A DNA stretch of 64,000 nt, taken from the NCBI GenBank assembly GCA_017303855.1, contig JAFLBL010000022.1, positions 1-64,000 on the forward strand, written 5' to 3'. The DNA is from Chitinophagales bacterium. GTDB lineage: Bacteria > Bacteroidota > Bacteroidia > Chitinophagales > Chitinophagaceae. A program made the position numbers and the translations under genes. The notes beneath the pieces were generated by a model that saw only the letters and a program-made list of their open reading frames with translations, ran no database searches and had not been told where the DNA came from. Below, one piece after another: positions 7,732-17,363 of this stretch; position 1 is the stretch's first letter, and each line of letters begins with the position of its first letter.

Positions 7732-8112
7732 ATGGAACAAACTTTAAAAAATGACAACTGGCTGGCACAATGGAAATATGAGCCCGGAGAATGGAATCGT
7801 TTTGCCCGTTGGCTATTACTCAGACGGGGATCCATTTCACATATTCTTTATTTTTTGAATCCGTTCAGACAGGAACGCTTTGCCCAGGTAAAAATTAGCG
7901 CTGCCACCGTATATGTGAATGCGCGTGCCCGTTCCTTCCGGTCGGCAAACCGGAAACTGATTGCCGTGGAAATCTTTAGCGTGGGTAAACTGAATATCCT
8001 CGAAATCTATTATAAAAGTGGTAAAGAGGCGGCTGTAATTTCCGTACCCGTACCTAAAGGAAAACTGAAAGAAGCCATTATACTGGAAAAAAAACTAACC
8101 ACAGCCGGCTAA
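7732..8112 (+). CDS. Conserved hypothetical protein
   Basis: 126 residues, no signal peptide. Basic and aromatic N-terminal half (WKYEPGEWNRFARWLLLRRG), then alternating beta strands (VKISAATVYVNARARSFRSA, LIAVEIFSVGKLNILEIYYK). It is divergent from the preceding gene, with 29 bases between their start codons, so they may share a regulatory region. No family is recognised; the strand-rich C-terminal half could be a small beta-barrel. Confidence 0.55.
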   Translation: MEQTLKNDNWLAQWKYEPGEWNRFARWLLLRRGSISHILYFLNPFRQERFAQVKISAATVYVNARARSFRSANRKLIAVEIFSVGKLNILEIYYKSGKEAAVISVPVPKGKLKEAIILEKKLTTAG

Positions 8113-8125
8113 TGACTCACACCTG

Positions 8126-10531
8126 TCAACTCCTGACTGCTTTCACTTTCTTCTTCGGTGCATTGCTGAAATTATACCCAACCGTAAACCGGTAGTTCTT
8201 CGTCCGGGTCAGGCTGTAACTCTCGAGATTAAAGTTGGTACCATAGGTAAATGTGCGTCGTTGCTGATTGGTAAACGGATCCACTGTACTCAGGGTAATC
8301 GTCATCCGCTTGTTGAAAAAACGCCGCATCAGTCCCATGTTCATACTGGTATTCCAGCGGGCAAAGCCCTGCGGAGATGAGAACCGGTTGACATTGAAGC
8401 CCCCGTTGAAACTCCATAATTCCGTCGGGTTGTATATAAAATTCATATTAGAGGTAAACGATCCGCCATCCCTGAACCGGCGTACCGTTTTATCAAAAAC
8501 ACTATACTTATTGTATGTATAACTGCTGCTGAAATTAACACGCAACTTTTTAGACAGTGTCAGTCCGTTCCAGGTACTCATTTCATATTCCTGCCGGCCA
8601 CTGATATTTTCCCAGGTTATCTGGGTTTTGCCATCGGGTAACAAGGTGCGGACCTGGCTGAAAATATCTTCCACCCGGTTATACCCGAATCCGAGATTGA
8701 CAAAGTATTTGGTCTTTGTACGGCCAATAATAAAATCAAAATTATGCGCCGTTGACGCTTCCAGTGCCGCATTACCAAACCGCACGTTATAGGGATCTGA
8801 ATAATCAATCGTCGGATTCAGCTCGCCAATACCCGGCCTGCGGATACTCCGGCGGTAAGCAAACGTGAGACTGAGCTTTTCCCGCCAGGTTTTATTGATA
8901 TTGCCAAAAGGTAAAAACGTATAGTAGTGATTCCTGACATCCCGGTTTTCCTTCAGCAGTTCAAACCAGATATCCGTACGTTCTACGGTTGATCCGGCTG
9001 TAATGCTGAAATCCTTTCCAAGCAGCTGCCGTACTGAAGCACGTAGGGTCCCCACCGTCTGATGAAACCAGAAATCATTGCTGAGCAGGTCCAGTTTCTC
9101 CATGGTACCTTCCGGTTTCTTCTTATAACTGGCATCTATAACCGCGTGGTTATTGGACCGGCTGTAAATGCTGCCGAGGGAGATGAATGTTTTTTTATTC
9201 CCCAGCATCCGGTCATAGTTCACGTTGATACTATGCCCGTTTACACGGGTTACATGATTCTGCCGTTGCATCGAATCCAGGCCAGTGGATGTATAATCCG
9301 GATTATAAAACTGCTGGAAAAAATCCCGGTAATTATCGTTGTAAGAGAAATTATAACTGTTAATCACCCGTAATAATTCTCCCGGTTTGCCCCGGTAGGT
9401 ATAGGTTAAACTGGTACCGGGGCTATACCCTTTGCTGCTGCTCTCAATTTCACGGCGGCTCAGTTTCCAGAGTTCGCCAAAGCGGTTGATATTTTTGTAT
9501 TCAGTACTGCTGCTGTTATCCACATCGCTCTGATTATAATTCAGCACCAGGTTTACGGAGTGCTTTTTATTGAAATCATAATCCATATTGAACCGCAGAT
9601 TGGGCCGGAAACTCAGGTTGTTATTGCTGCTGTGCGTGTTGAAAAAGTTGGACGAGTCGGCATAAATATTATTCCGGATGGAATACCCATTGCCCCCGTA
9701 CTTATTATACCCGGATCCTACATTCAGGTTTATGGCCAGTCCGTTTTTCCGGTAATTAAAACTGCCGTTGAGTGAAAACTCCCCGCGCGTGCCGCCGGAA
9801 AGTGAAATACGTCCACTCTTCCCTACCCGCCCTTTCCGGGTAACGATATTAATCACCCCGCCCTGTTCATTCGCATATTGCGGGGGCGGGTTGGTCATTA
9901 CTTCAATTTTCTCCACGGAACTGCCGGGCATGGATTCAAGCAGATCCTGCAGTTGCTGCATGTTCAGTGTAACCGGTTTATCATCGATAAGTATCTTGGG
10001 CTCTTTTCCCCGGACGGATACTTTACCATCGGGGTCTTTGGTCACCAGCGGTACCTGGGTCAGTAATTCACTAACCGTACTCCCGGCGGCAAGCGCCGAC
10101 TCGCCGGCATTGAAAGTAATATTGCCGTCTTTTGATTGAATGAGTGGCTTCTCCGCGTAAATCACCACATCTTCCATCATCTCGGTAGATTTGGGCTTCA
10201 GGATAATATCCGCCATATTAAAATCAAACCGTTCGGTCCGGAAGTAAATACTGTCCAGGGTTAGTGGCTGAAGTCCGACAAAACTGATGCTGAGTTTGTA
10301 ATAGCCAAATGAAATCCCGCTGAAAGTGAAGGCGCCCGCTTTATCGGTAAGTATGGTGCGGCTTAGCAAGGTATCCTTAAAAGAAATCAACCTGACGGTG
10401 GCCCCTTCCAGTGCCTTATTCCTGGAATCCATTACGTTACCGGTAATCACCCCGGCAATGGATTTATCCTGCGCCCTGAGCTGCAGACAGCTAAAAAGTA
10501 AAAGGAAGATATACAGTGGTCTGGCCAACAT
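8126..10531 (-). CDS. TonB-dependent outer-membrane receptor (OMP_b-brl_3 type)
   Basis: 801 residues with a signal peptide (cleavage near LQLRAQ). Residues about 25-105 form a carboxypeptidase-regulatory-like beta-sandwich (ITGNVMDSRNKALEGATVRL). A plug domain follows, with KEPKILIDDKPVTLNMQQLQ and VEKIEVMTNPPPQYANEQGG, the hallmark of this receptor subgroup. The rest is beta-barrel rich in Asn/Tyr/Arg loops. There is no adjacent SusD, so it is not a SusC-type polysaccharide importer; the substrate is unknown. A TATATTTG box on the minus strand (10546-10553) lies 15 bases upstream of the ATG. Transcription of miaB diverges from this gene. Confidence 0.88.
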   Translation of the reverse strand: MLARPLYIFLLLFSCLQLRAQDKSIAGVITGNVMDSRNKALEGATVRLISFKDTLLSRTILTDKAGAFTFSGISFGYYKLSISFVGLQPLTLDSIYFRTERFDFNMADIILKPKSTEMMEDVVIYAEKPLIQSKDGNITFNAGESALAAGSTVSELLTQVPLVTKDPDGKVSVRGKEPKILIDDKPVTLNMQQLQDLLESMPGSSVEKIEVMTNPPPQYANEQGGVINIVTRKGRVGKSGRISLSGGTRGEFSLNGSFNYRKNGLAINLNVGSGYNKYGGNGYSIRNNIYADSSNFFNTHSSNNNLSFRPNLRFNMDYDFNKKHSVNLVLNYNQSDVDNSSSTEYKNINRFGELWKLSRREIESSSKGYSPGTSLTYTYRGKPGELLRVINSYNFSYNDNYRDFFQQFYNPDYTSTGLDSMQRQNHVTRVNGHSINVNYDRMLGNKKTFISLGSIYSRSNNHAVIDASYKKKPEGTMEKLDLLSNDFWFHQTVGTLRASVRQLLGKDFSITAGSTVERTDIWFELLKENRDVRNHYYTFLPFGNINKTWREKLSLTFAYRRSIRRPGIGELNPTIDYSDPYNVRFGNAALEASTAHNFDFIIGRTKTKYFVNLGFGYNRVEDIFSQVRTLLPDGKTQITWENISGRQEYEMSTWNGLTLSKKLRVNFSSSYTYNKYSVFDKTVRRFRDGGSFTSNMNFIYNPTELWSFNGGFNVNRFSSPQGFARWNTSMNMGLMRRFFNKRMTITLSTVDPFTNQQRRTFTYGTNFNLESYSLTRTKNYRFTVGYNFSNAPKKKVKAVRS

Positions 10532-10545
10532 GAAGATTTAGACGC

Positions 10546-10553
10546 CAAATATA
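10546..10553 (-). promoter_or_regulatory. Bacteroidota -7 promoter box for the TonB-dependent receptor
   Basis: TATATTTG on the minus strand is an exact TAnnTTTG match. It implies a leader of only a few bases before the ATG at 10531. Confidence 0.55.
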
Positions 10554-10665
10554 GTAACAACCTGCACGAAAGAACTGTGATTTTCATCTGATTAATATTG
10601 CAAATATTTGTTTATCAACGACTCCGGGTATTATGACAGACTGTCACGATCTCCCGGAATTTAGG

Positions 10666-10673
10666 TATATTTG
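10666..10673 (+). promoter_or_regulatory. Bacteroidota -7 promoter box for miaB
   Basis: TATATTTG exact match. Transcription should begin near 10680, which rules out the in-frame ATG at 10633 as start and favours 10696 or 10705. Confidence 0.6.
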
Positions 10674-10695
10674 CAGTTCAAAATTGGACGGATTA

Positions 10696-12111
10696 ATGGA
10701 GTTGATGACCGAAAAAATACAGGATGAAAAAAGGCAGGGGGAAGCATTTGCCCCGTTTGCCCAGGACCCGAACCACTATAAAAAAAGGTTCTATATAGAA
10801 AGCTATGGCTGCCAGATGAACTTTGCAGACAGTGAAGTGGTGGCCTCGATTTTAAACCAGGAAGGCTTTGGTGCCACCCGGAATCTCGATGAAGCGGATC
10901 TGATCTTTATCAATACCTGTTCCATCCGCGAAAAAGCGGAACAAACAGTGCGGAAAAGACTGACTGAATTCAGAAAGCTGAAGCAGTCCAGGAAAGGATT
11001 ATTAGTGGGCGTGTTGGGTTGTATGGCCGAACGGCTGAAAGCACAATTCCTGGAAGAAGAAAAACTGGTAGACCTGGTAGTAGGTCCGGATGCCTACAGG
11101 GCATTACCGGCCCTGGTGGCAGAAGCGGAAACGGGACAGAAAGCCGTAAATGTATTATTAAGCAGGGATGAAACCTATGCGGATATATCACCGGTCAGGC
11201 TGGACAGTAATGGTGTAAGCGCTTTTGTAAGCATCATGCGTGGATGTAACAATATGTGTTCGTTTTGCGTGGTACCGTTTACAAGAGGCCGGGAAAGAAG
11301 CCGTGACGCGGCCAGTATTATACAGGAGTGCCGCGATCTTTTTGAAAATGGCTACCGGGAAGTAACCTTGCTGGGACAAAATGTCGACAGCTATTATTTC
11401 GTGGACGAGCACAGCGGTAAAACCATCACTTTCGCAGCTTTAATGAAAGCGGTAGCGGAGATTTCCCCCCTGCTCAGGGTTCGTTTTTCCACTTCACATC
11501 CGAAAGACATAACGGATGAAGTACTGGAAGTAATGGCGGCACATGAAAATATCTGTAAGTACATCCACTTGCCGGTACAGAGTGGCTCCACCCGTGTACT
11601 GCAACTTATGAACCGGACCTATACCCGGGAATGGTACCTGGCCAAAGTAGACCGTATCCGTGAGTTGCTGCCCGACTGTGGCATTTCATCCGATATCATA
11701 GCTGGCTTCTGTACCGAGGAAGAAGCCGATCATCAGGACACGCTGGCTGTAATGGCATACAGCAGGTATGATATGAGTTATATGTTCTTTTACAGTGAAC
11801 GGCCCGGTACACTTGCACAGCGCCGGTATACGGACGATATTCCGCTGGATGTAAAGAAAAGAAGACTGCAGGAAATCGTGGATCTCCAGGGACGGCTGTC
11901 ACTTGAAAGCAATCAACGGGATATCGGTAAAACCTGTACCGTGCTGATTGAAGGCGACAGTAAACGCAGTGAGCAGGACTGGATGGGCCGTAATTCCCAG
12001 AACAAAGTGATCGTATTTCCCAAAGACAATACCGTCCGGCAAAAAGGCGACTATGTAACGGTGGAAGTGACCGGTTGCACACAGGCCACTTTGCTGGGCC
12101 GGATTATTTAA
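10696..12111 (+). CDS. miaB: tRNA-2-methylthio-N6-dimethylallyladenosine synthase
   Basis: Radical-SAM methylthiotransferase that converts i6A37 to ms2i6A37 in tRNAs reading UNN codons. The N-terminal UPF0004 domain has YGCQMNFADSE, NTCSIREKA and LGCMAERL, whose three cysteines bind the second 4Fe-4S cluster. The radical-SAM cluster motif CNNMCSFC begins near residue 184. A C-terminal TRAM domain ends the protein (about residues 400-470). The start was moved from 10633 to 10696 (MELMTEKIQ) because a TATATTTG promoter box overlaps the longer reading; 10705 is an alternative. The sigma-54 activator follows 15 bases later and may be co-transcribed. Confidence 0.93.
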   Translation: MELMTEKIQDEKRQGEAFAPFAQDPNHYKKRFYIESYGCQMNFADSEVVASILNQEGFGATRNLDEADLIFINTCSIREKAEQTVRKRLTEFRKLKQSRKGLLVGVLGCMAERLKAQFLEEEKLVDLVVGPDAYRALPALVAEAETGQKAVNVLLSRDETYADISPVRLDSNGVSAFVSIMRGCNNMCSFCVVPFTRGRERSRDAASIIQECRDLFENGYREVTLLGQNVDSYYFVDEHSGKTITFAALMKAVAEISPLLRVRFSTSHPKDITDEVLEVMAAHENICKYIHLPVQSGSTRVLQLMNRTYTREWYLAKVDRIRELLPDCGISSDIIAGFCTEEEADHQDTLAVMAYSRYDMSYMFFYSERPGTLAQRRYTDDIPLDVKKRRLQEIVDLQGRLSLESNQRDIGKTCTVLIEGDSKRSEQDWMGRNSQNKVIVFPKDNTVRQKGDYVTVEVTGCTQATLLGRII

Positions 12112-12126
12112 TTTTTATTCCCCCTG

Positions 12127-13389
12127 ATGGGGCGCAATATGGATATTCAAAGTATAAAAAACAGGTTTGGCATCATCGGTAATTCACCCGCGTTGAATTA
12201 TGCACTGCAGGTGGCCGTACAGGTGGCCAATACCGATCTTACCGTGCTGATTAACGGGGAAAGCGGTGTGGGTAAAGAAGTATTCTCACAGATTATACAT
12301 ACTCTTTCCGCACGCAAGCACAATCCCTTTATCGCTGTTAACTGCGGAGCTATTCCGGAGGGCACTATTGATTCCGAATTATTCGGTCATGAAAAAGGAT
12401 CTTTTACCGGTGCCGTGGATGCCCGTAAGGGATATTTTGAAACAGTAAACGGGGGCACTATTTTTCTGGACGAAATCGGTGAACTGCCCTTGGGTACACA
12501 GGCCCGTCTGCTCCGTGTGTTGGAGACCGGTGAATTTATCCGGGTGGGTTCTTCCAAAGTACAAAAAACGGATGTACGGGTAATCGCGGCAACCAACCGG
12601 GAATTATTGCAACAGGTACAGAATGGAAAATTCCGGGAAGACCTGTATTACCGTCTCAGTACCGTGCCCATCCGCGTACCGGCCCTGCATGACCGCCCGG
12701 AAGATATCCATATTCTGTTCCGCAAATTCGCAGCAGATTTTGCTAACAAATACAAGACCTCATCGGTACAACTGGACGAGGAAGCAAAACAACTGTTAAT
12801 AAACTATCCCTGGCCCGGGAATGTGCGGGAATTGAAGAATATTGCAGAACAGATTTCTGTATTGAGTGAGGACAAACAGATCAACGCCAAACAACTCGGC
12901 CGTTTTCTGCAGCCTTATTCCAGCAACAGATTACCGGTACTTTCCACGCAGGGAGGCGCGAATCCGGAATTTGCCAATGAACGGGATATTCTCTACAAGC
13001 TCTTTTTTGATATGAAAAAAGACGTGACGGAACTGAAGCGGATGTTCTTTGATGTATTACAACATCCGGAACTGGTAGCACAGAACCAGCAGTTCTTCAA
13101 TGAACTGAGCGAGCACCGCCCGGCTTCAACGGAGCTACACGCTCCTATCCACTTGCCGGTCTCGGTGCAACCCGCCGTAAGCAATAATGGACAACCGGTG
13201 CTGATGAATAATGATATACATGAACATGTGGAAGTGGAAGAAAGTCTGAACATCATGGACAAGGAAAAAGAACTGATCATCAAAGCCCTGAAAAAACACA
13301 AAGGCAAACGCAAAGACGCCGCCCTTGACCTGGGAATCAGTGAACGTACCCTGTACCGGAAATTAAAAGAATACGATATCGAAGAATGA
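12127..13389 (+). CDS. Sigma-54-dependent transcriptional activator without receiver domain
   Basis: 420 residues. The AAA+ sigma-54 interaction domain (about 15-245) has Walker A GESGVGKE at 44-51, the sigma-54 contact loop as GSFTGA (rather than the commoner GAFTGA), Walker B GGTIFLDEIGE and arginine fingers in FREDLYYRL. A variable linker follows, then a Fis-type helix-turn-helix at the C-terminus (KDAALDLGISERTLYRKLKE). There is no N-terminal receiver or sensor domain, so activity may be set by its level or by an unseen partner. ATG 12139 (MDIQSIKN) is an alternative start. The stop overlaps the LptE-like start by 4 bases, which argues for an operon. Confidence 0.88.
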   Translation: MGRNMDIQSIKNRFGIIGNSPALNYALQVAVQVANTDLTVLINGESGVGKEVFSQIIHTLSARKHNPFIAVNCGAIPEGTIDSELFGHEKGSFTGAVDARKGYFETVNGGTIFLDEIGELPLGTQARLLRVLETGEFIRVGSSKVQKTDVRVIAATNRELLQQVQNGKFREDLYYRLSTVPIRVPALHDRPEDIHILFRKFAADFANKYKTSSVQLDEEAKQLLINYPWPGNVRELKNIAEQISVLSEDKQINAKQLGRFLQPYSSNRLPVLSTQGGANPEFANERDILYKLFFDMKKDVTELKRMFFDVLQHPELVAQNQQFFNELSEHRPASTELHAPIHLPVSVQPAVSNNGQPVLMNNDIHEHVEVEESLNIMDKEKELIIKALKKHKGKRKDAALDLGISERTLYRKLKEYDIEE

Positions 13390-13913
13390 TGAAACGTATA
13401 CAACCTATTTTCGCTTTTACCGCCATACTTCTGTTGAGTCTGGCCGCTTTATTCAGCAACAGCAGTTGTGGTATTTACCGGTTTACGGACGCGTCCATTC
13501 CCGACTCCATAAAAACAGTAAAAGTCAACCTGATTGAAAACCGGGCTTCCTATGTAAATCCGCAACTGAGTCCCCGTTTATCGGATAAACTGAGACAAAA
13601 AATTCTGTCGCAGACCAAACTATCCCAGACCAACAATGACAATGCCGATTGGGAAATCAGCGGTACTGTAACACAGTATTCCTTCAGTACTTCGGCTATT
13701 ACCGGGCAGCAGGCCGCGAATAACCGGCTGACCGTGGGTATATCAATTATCTTACTCGACCGGAAAGCGGACAAAACAGAAAAACATGAAGTCAGCCGCA
13801 GTTTTGAATTTAAGGGAGATCAGACATTTCAGCAGGCGGAAAACAACCTGGCCGATGAGATGATCCGTACACTTACAGATGACATCTTCAATAAATTATT
13901 TTCTAAATGGTAA
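13386..13913 (+). CDS. LptE-like lipopolysaccharide-assembly lipoprotein
   Basis: 175 residues with a lipoprotein signal peptide: hydrophobic core AILLLSLAALF, then SNSSCG with the lipobox cysteine. The mature part starts YRFTDASIPDSIKTVKVNLI, the opening of the LptE family, which plugs the LptD barrel in the outer membrane and helps insert LPS. It continues with the expected alpha/beta pattern (DNADWEISGTVTQYSFSTSA). Its position in a sigma-54 activator / lptE / hypothetical / secG order is one I recognise from other Bacteroidota. Confidence 0.8.
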   Translation: MMKRIQPIFAFTAILLLSLAALFSNSSCGIYRFTDASIPDSIKTVKVNLIENRASYVNPQLSPRLSDKLRQKILSQTKLSQTNNDNADWEISGTVTQYSFSTSAITGQQAANNRLTVGISIILLDRKADKTEKHEVSRSFEFKGDQTFQQAENNLADEMIRTLTDDIFNKLFSKW

Positions 13914-13960
13914 GCGGGCTCTCCCCTGCCTGAACGGGTCATTTAACGTATCTTGCGCCC

Positions 13961-14884
13961 ATGAATGTCAGTATCAATCAACTGGTAAAATCGCTGCTGC
14001 GAAAAGACTCACTGGATCAGTGCAGTCTGCCGGAACTGACAGCCTATGCAGAAAGCAATCCGTATTTCGGAGCCGCCCAGTTATTACTGGCCAAAAAAAT
14101 GCAGACGGAAGCACCGGCGGATTTTGAAGAACAATACCAGAAAACACTGCTCTATTTTCATAATCCGCTTTGGGTACAACAGCTGCTATATGATACCGGC
14201 TCGGCCCTGGTAAGCATGCCGGAAAAAACAGTGAATCCGGAAACGGTATCCGTTCCTGCTCCGGAAATAGAAAAAGAACCGGTTCATAATTCAGATAATG
14301 AAATAAGCGAGGAAACGGTAAGTCGGGAAGAAACGATACCTGAGACGGGAACTCCCGATACCGGTATTATAGCCCCAATACCAGCGGCACTCAGTACAAC
14401 AGAAGAACCTGTAACCGCCGACTCAGCGGTTATAGTTGCAGAAGAAACACAGCACATGGCTTTACAATCAGAAATTCCAGCACCGCGGCCGGTGGAAGGT
14501 CCGGCGGCAGACCTATTATTTGAACCCTACCATACGGTGGATTATTTTGCGTCGCAGGGTATCCGGATCCGGGATGAGGAAAAACCGACTGATCAGCTGG
14601 GCAAACAATTAAAAAGCTTTACCGACTGGTTGAAAACCATGCGCCGGCTGCAGCCTGCGGAGATTGGTCAGGCCGTAAGCCAGGTAGCCGAACAAAAAGT
14701 AGCCCATATGGCCGGAGAATCCATTACTGAGCGTGAAGTGCTTACCGAAGCCATGGCCGAAGTCTGGGAAAAGCAGGGAAATACCTTAAAAGCCACCGAG
14801 ATATACCGCAAATTAAGTTTGCTCGAACCCGCCAAAAGCCCTTATTTTGCAGCGAAAATAGACGCACTAAAGAAAAAACTCTGA
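13961..14884 (+). CDS. Conserved hypothetical protein with TPR-like C-terminus
   Basis: 307 residues, no signal peptide. The N-terminal 85 residues are helical (MNVSINQLVKSLLRKDSLDQ...). A long acidic, Pro/Glu/Thr-rich linker (about 90-185) looks disordered. The C-terminal 70 residues include EAMAEVWEKQGNTLKATEIY, then RKLSLLEPAKSPYFAAKI, which resembles one tetratricopeptide repeat. It probably acts as an adaptor, but its partner is unknown. It lies 1 base before secG and so is likely co-transcribed with it. A degenerate promoter box (TATCTTGC) lies near 13949. Confidence 0.6.
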   Translation: MNVSINQLVKSLLRKDSLDQCSLPELTAYAESNPYFGAAQLLLAKKMQTEAPADFEEQYQKTLLYFHNPLWVQQLLYDTGSALVSMPEKTVNPETVSVPAPEIEKEPVHNSDNEISEETVSREETIPETGTPDTGIIAPIPAALSTTEEPVTADSAVIVAEETQHMALQSEIPAPRPVEGPAADLLFEPYHTVDYFASQGIRIRDEEKPTDQLGKQLKSFTDWLKTMRRLQPAEIGQAVSQVAEQKVAHMAGESITEREVLTEAMAEVWEKQGNTLKATEIYRKLSLLEPAKSPYFAAKIDALKKKL

Positions 14885-14885
14885 T

Positions 14886-15254
14886 ATGACGACTTTATTT
14901 GTGATACTGATTATTCTGGCTTCCGCAGTACTGGGACTTATTGTACTGATACAGAACCCCAAAGGTGGCGGACTGGCCGGTAGTGTAGGTGGTTTCAGCA
15001 ACCAGTTAATGGGTGTAAAACAAACCACGGATGTACTTGAAAAAGGTACCTGGATCTTCGGCGCACTGATTGGTGTACTCTGTATGGTGTCCGTTTTCTT
15101 TATTCCCCGCACAGCCGCCTCCGGTTCAGGCCGGGCTACTGATGCTACGAATGCCACAGTTCCGGTTTCCACACCGGCTCCGGCTAACACGAACACAGTA
15201 CCCATGAATACCACACCGGCACCTGCACCCGCTCCTGCCCCGGCTGGAAAATAA
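14886..15254 (+). CDS. secG: Preprotein translocase subunit SecG
   Basis: 122-residue inner-membrane protein of the SecYEG channel. The family core is clear: a first membrane helix (LFVILIILASAVLGLIVLIQ), the conserved NPKGGGLAGSVGG loop, then a second helix (WIFGALIGVLCMVSVFFIP). The last 40 residues are an added Ala/Pro/Thr-rich tail (APAPAPAPAG), longer than the classic 110-residue bacterial SecG and common in Bacteroidota. A strong intrinsic terminator follows. Confidence 0.93.
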   Translation: MTTLFVILIILASAVLGLIVLIQNPKGGGLAGSVGGFSNQLMGVKQTTDVLEKGTWIFGALIGVLCMVSVFFIPRTAASGSGRATDATNATVPVSTPAPANTNTVPMNTTPAPAPAPAPAGK

Positions 15255-15272
15255 ACAAAACATTATTGAAGG

Positions 15273-15308
15273 AACCCCGGTCTGCTACTATTCAGATCGG
15301 GGTTTTTT
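15273..15308 (+). terminator. Intrinsic terminator after secG
   Basis: AACCCCGGTCTG pairs with CAGATCGGGGTT (12 bp, one G-U pair) around an 8-base loop, followed by six T residues. Confidence 0.9.
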
Positions 15309-15325
15309 ATTTATTTTGATGTTCT

Positions 15326-16363
15326 ATGAAGAAGCGATTGATTCTCGTAAGCCTTGTCCTGCTCCTGCTGGCGGGCGGATATACTGCCTATAAAGTTTTC
15401 GGATCCGCTGTATCAACTTCCAAAGCGAAACTATTATATATATGGGAAGGCGATGATCTGGATAAATTAACCCATCGGTTAACGGACTCCGGTTTTATCA
15501 GCGATGACGGATGGTTCAGGCGTATTGCCGGCTGGAGAAATTTCAACAAAGTAAAAGCCGGGCGTTATGAACTTGCACCGGGAATGAGCTTATTTGACCT
15601 GGTGGGACTGCTGCGATCAGGCAAACAAACGCCGGTGAAAATGACCATTGTAAAAGAGAGAACCCGGGAAGGACTGGCGGCTAAAATGGGGCGCAAGTTT
15701 GATACCCTGGTTGACTCCCTGCAACTGATCAGTTTTCTGAACAACAATGATTCCCTTCGTCCCTTTGATACCGATACCAATACTGTAATGACCCTGGTAA
15801 TGCCGTATACCTATGAAATCAACTGGAACAGCTCTACCGGGAAAATCATGCAACAGTTTCATACGGCCTGGAAAAAATTCTGGACGCCCGAACGAAAAGC
15901 AAAAGCCGACAGCCTGCACCTTACGCCAACTGAAGTCTCCATACTGGCATCCATTGTGGAAGAAGAAACACTTCGCAAGAATGATAAATATAAAATCGCC
16001 AGTGTATACCTGAACCGGTTGCGACGGGATATGAAACTGGAAGCCGATCCAACTGCCAAATTCGTAACCCGGAATTTCAAACTCGGACGGATTATGCATT
16101 CGCACCTGAAACTGGAGTCGCCATATAATACCTACCTTCATAAAGGATTGCCCCCGGGCCCCATCTGCACCCCTTCCGTAGAATCAATTGAAGCGGTACT
16201 GGATGCCCCGGATACCGATTATATTTTCTTTGTGGCCAGTTACCAGTTTGATGGCAGCACCATCTTTACATCCAACTATACGGACCACAGCAAATATGTA
16301 CGTCTGTTTCATGCAGAACAAAACCGGCGGGCCGATTCCATCAAAAAAAGGCAAGCCCGATAA
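15326..16363 (+). CDS. mltG: Endolytic murein transglycosylase MltG
   Basis: 345 residues. An N-terminal membrane anchor (LILVSLVLLLLAGGYTAYKV) is followed by a LysM-like domain and the YceG catalytic domain. The signature SIVEEETLRKNDKYKIASVY holds the catalytic glutamate; the downstream LKLESPYNTYLHKGLPPGPI is also diagnostic. MltG cuts nascent peptidoglycan strands at the inner membrane and sets glycan length. The BrkB-like gene begins at the very next base after the stop, so the two are an operon. Confidence 0.92.
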   Translation: MKKRLILVSLVLLLLAGGYTAYKVFGSAVSTSKAKLLYIWEGDDLDKLTHRLTDSGFISDDGWFRRIAGWRNFNKVKAGRYELAPGMSLFDLVGLLRSGKQTPVKMTIVKERTREGLAAKMGRKFDTLVDSLQLISFLNNNDSLRPFDTDTNTVMTLVMPYTYEINWNSSTGKIMQQFHTAWKKFWTPERKAKADSLHLTPTEVSILASIVEEETLRKNDKYKIASVYLNRLRRDMKLEADPTAKFVTRNFKLGRIMHSHLKLESPYNTYLHKGLPPGPICTPSVESIEAVLDAPDTDYIFFVASYQFDGSTIFTSNYTDHSKYVRLFHAEQNRRADSIKKRQAR

Positions 16364-17332
16364 ATGCCCCTGCTGAAAAAAATACTGCACCAGGTTGAAA
16401 CCGCGCCACCGGTATCTTTCCTGATCCGGAAAAGCAAGAACACTTCACTGCCCGGATTCAATGGGATTGCCATCTATGATGTGATTGTCTTTTTTTTCGG
16501 GCAGGTAAAAACAATCGGCATGACGGAAAGGGCCTCGGCCATCTCCTTCAACTTCGTAATGGCCATCCCCCCGGCGATCATCTTTTTATTTACCCTGATT
16601 CCGTTTTTACCCATTACTCATGAATTTCAGGAAGAGCTGTTCAGCCTGATCCGTGAAGTAATTCCCGGCGAAAAAGATAATGCGGTACTGATCGGTTTTT
16701 TAAAGGATTTTATCAATAACCCGCGCAACGGATTACTCTCATTGGGATTTTTGCTGTCCCTTTTCTTTTCCTCCAATGCCATGATGGGCATCATGCGTTC
16801 TTTTGATAAAAATTATATCGGTTTTAAAAAAAGAAAAGGATTGCAGACCCGGTTAGTGGCCATTAAAATAACCCTGTTTCTCTACTTCTTTGTATTCAGC
16901 TCTGTATTACTGCTGGTTGCCCGGGTTGCCGTATTAAAATGGCTGGGCGTAACCAATGAATTTTTACTTGGCCTGATTAATAATCTTCGGTTTATAGTAA
17001 TGCTGTTATTGTTCTTTGCCAGTATATCTTATATCTATCGCCACGCTCCTTCCGTGCATAAAAAATGGAAATTCATCAACCCGGGTTCTATCCTGGCTAC
17101 TTTCCTGATGATCCTGATGACCTTCGCTTTTTCCTGGTGGGTATCCCATTTTGGGAATTACAACCAGCTTTATGGGTCAATCAGCACCATCCTGATCATT
17201 ATGGCATTGATTTTCATTAACTCATTGGTACTGCTGATCGGCTTTGAACTGAATGTGAGTATCTCCTCCCTGAAGAAAATTGCGGATGAACGGAAAGAAA
17301 CAGATGCGGGCGAAGAAGGCATTTCCGCCTGA
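16364..17332 (+). CDS. YihY/BrkB family inner-membrane protein
   Basis: 322 residues with about six membrane helices. Family hallmarks are TERASAISFNFVMAIPPAII near residue 50 (the conserved region before helix 1), FLLSLFFSSNAMMGIMRSFD, and a late YGSISTILIIMALIFINSLV helix followed by GFELNV. Formerly annotated as ribonuclease BN, these are now regarded as membrane proteins of unknown function. It starts directly after the mltG stop with no gap. Confidence 0.85.
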   Translation: MPLLKKILHQVETAPPVSFLIRKSKNTSLPGFNGIAIYDVIVFFFGQVKTIGMTERASAISFNFVMAIPPAIIFLFTLIPFLPITHEFQEELFSLIREVIPGEKDNAVLIGFLKDFINNPRNGLLSLGFLLSLFFSSNAMMGIMRSFDKNYIGFKKRKGLQTRLVAIKITLFLYFFVFSSVLLLVARVAVLKWLGVTNEFLLGLINNLRFIVMLLLFFASISYIYRHAPSVHKKWKFINPGSILATFLMILMTFAFSWWVSHFGNYNQLYGSISTILIIMALIFINSLVLLIGFELNVSISSLKKIADERKETDAGEEGISA

Positions 17333-17363
17333 TATCCGAACTTTAGCTACTAAACACCTCTGT

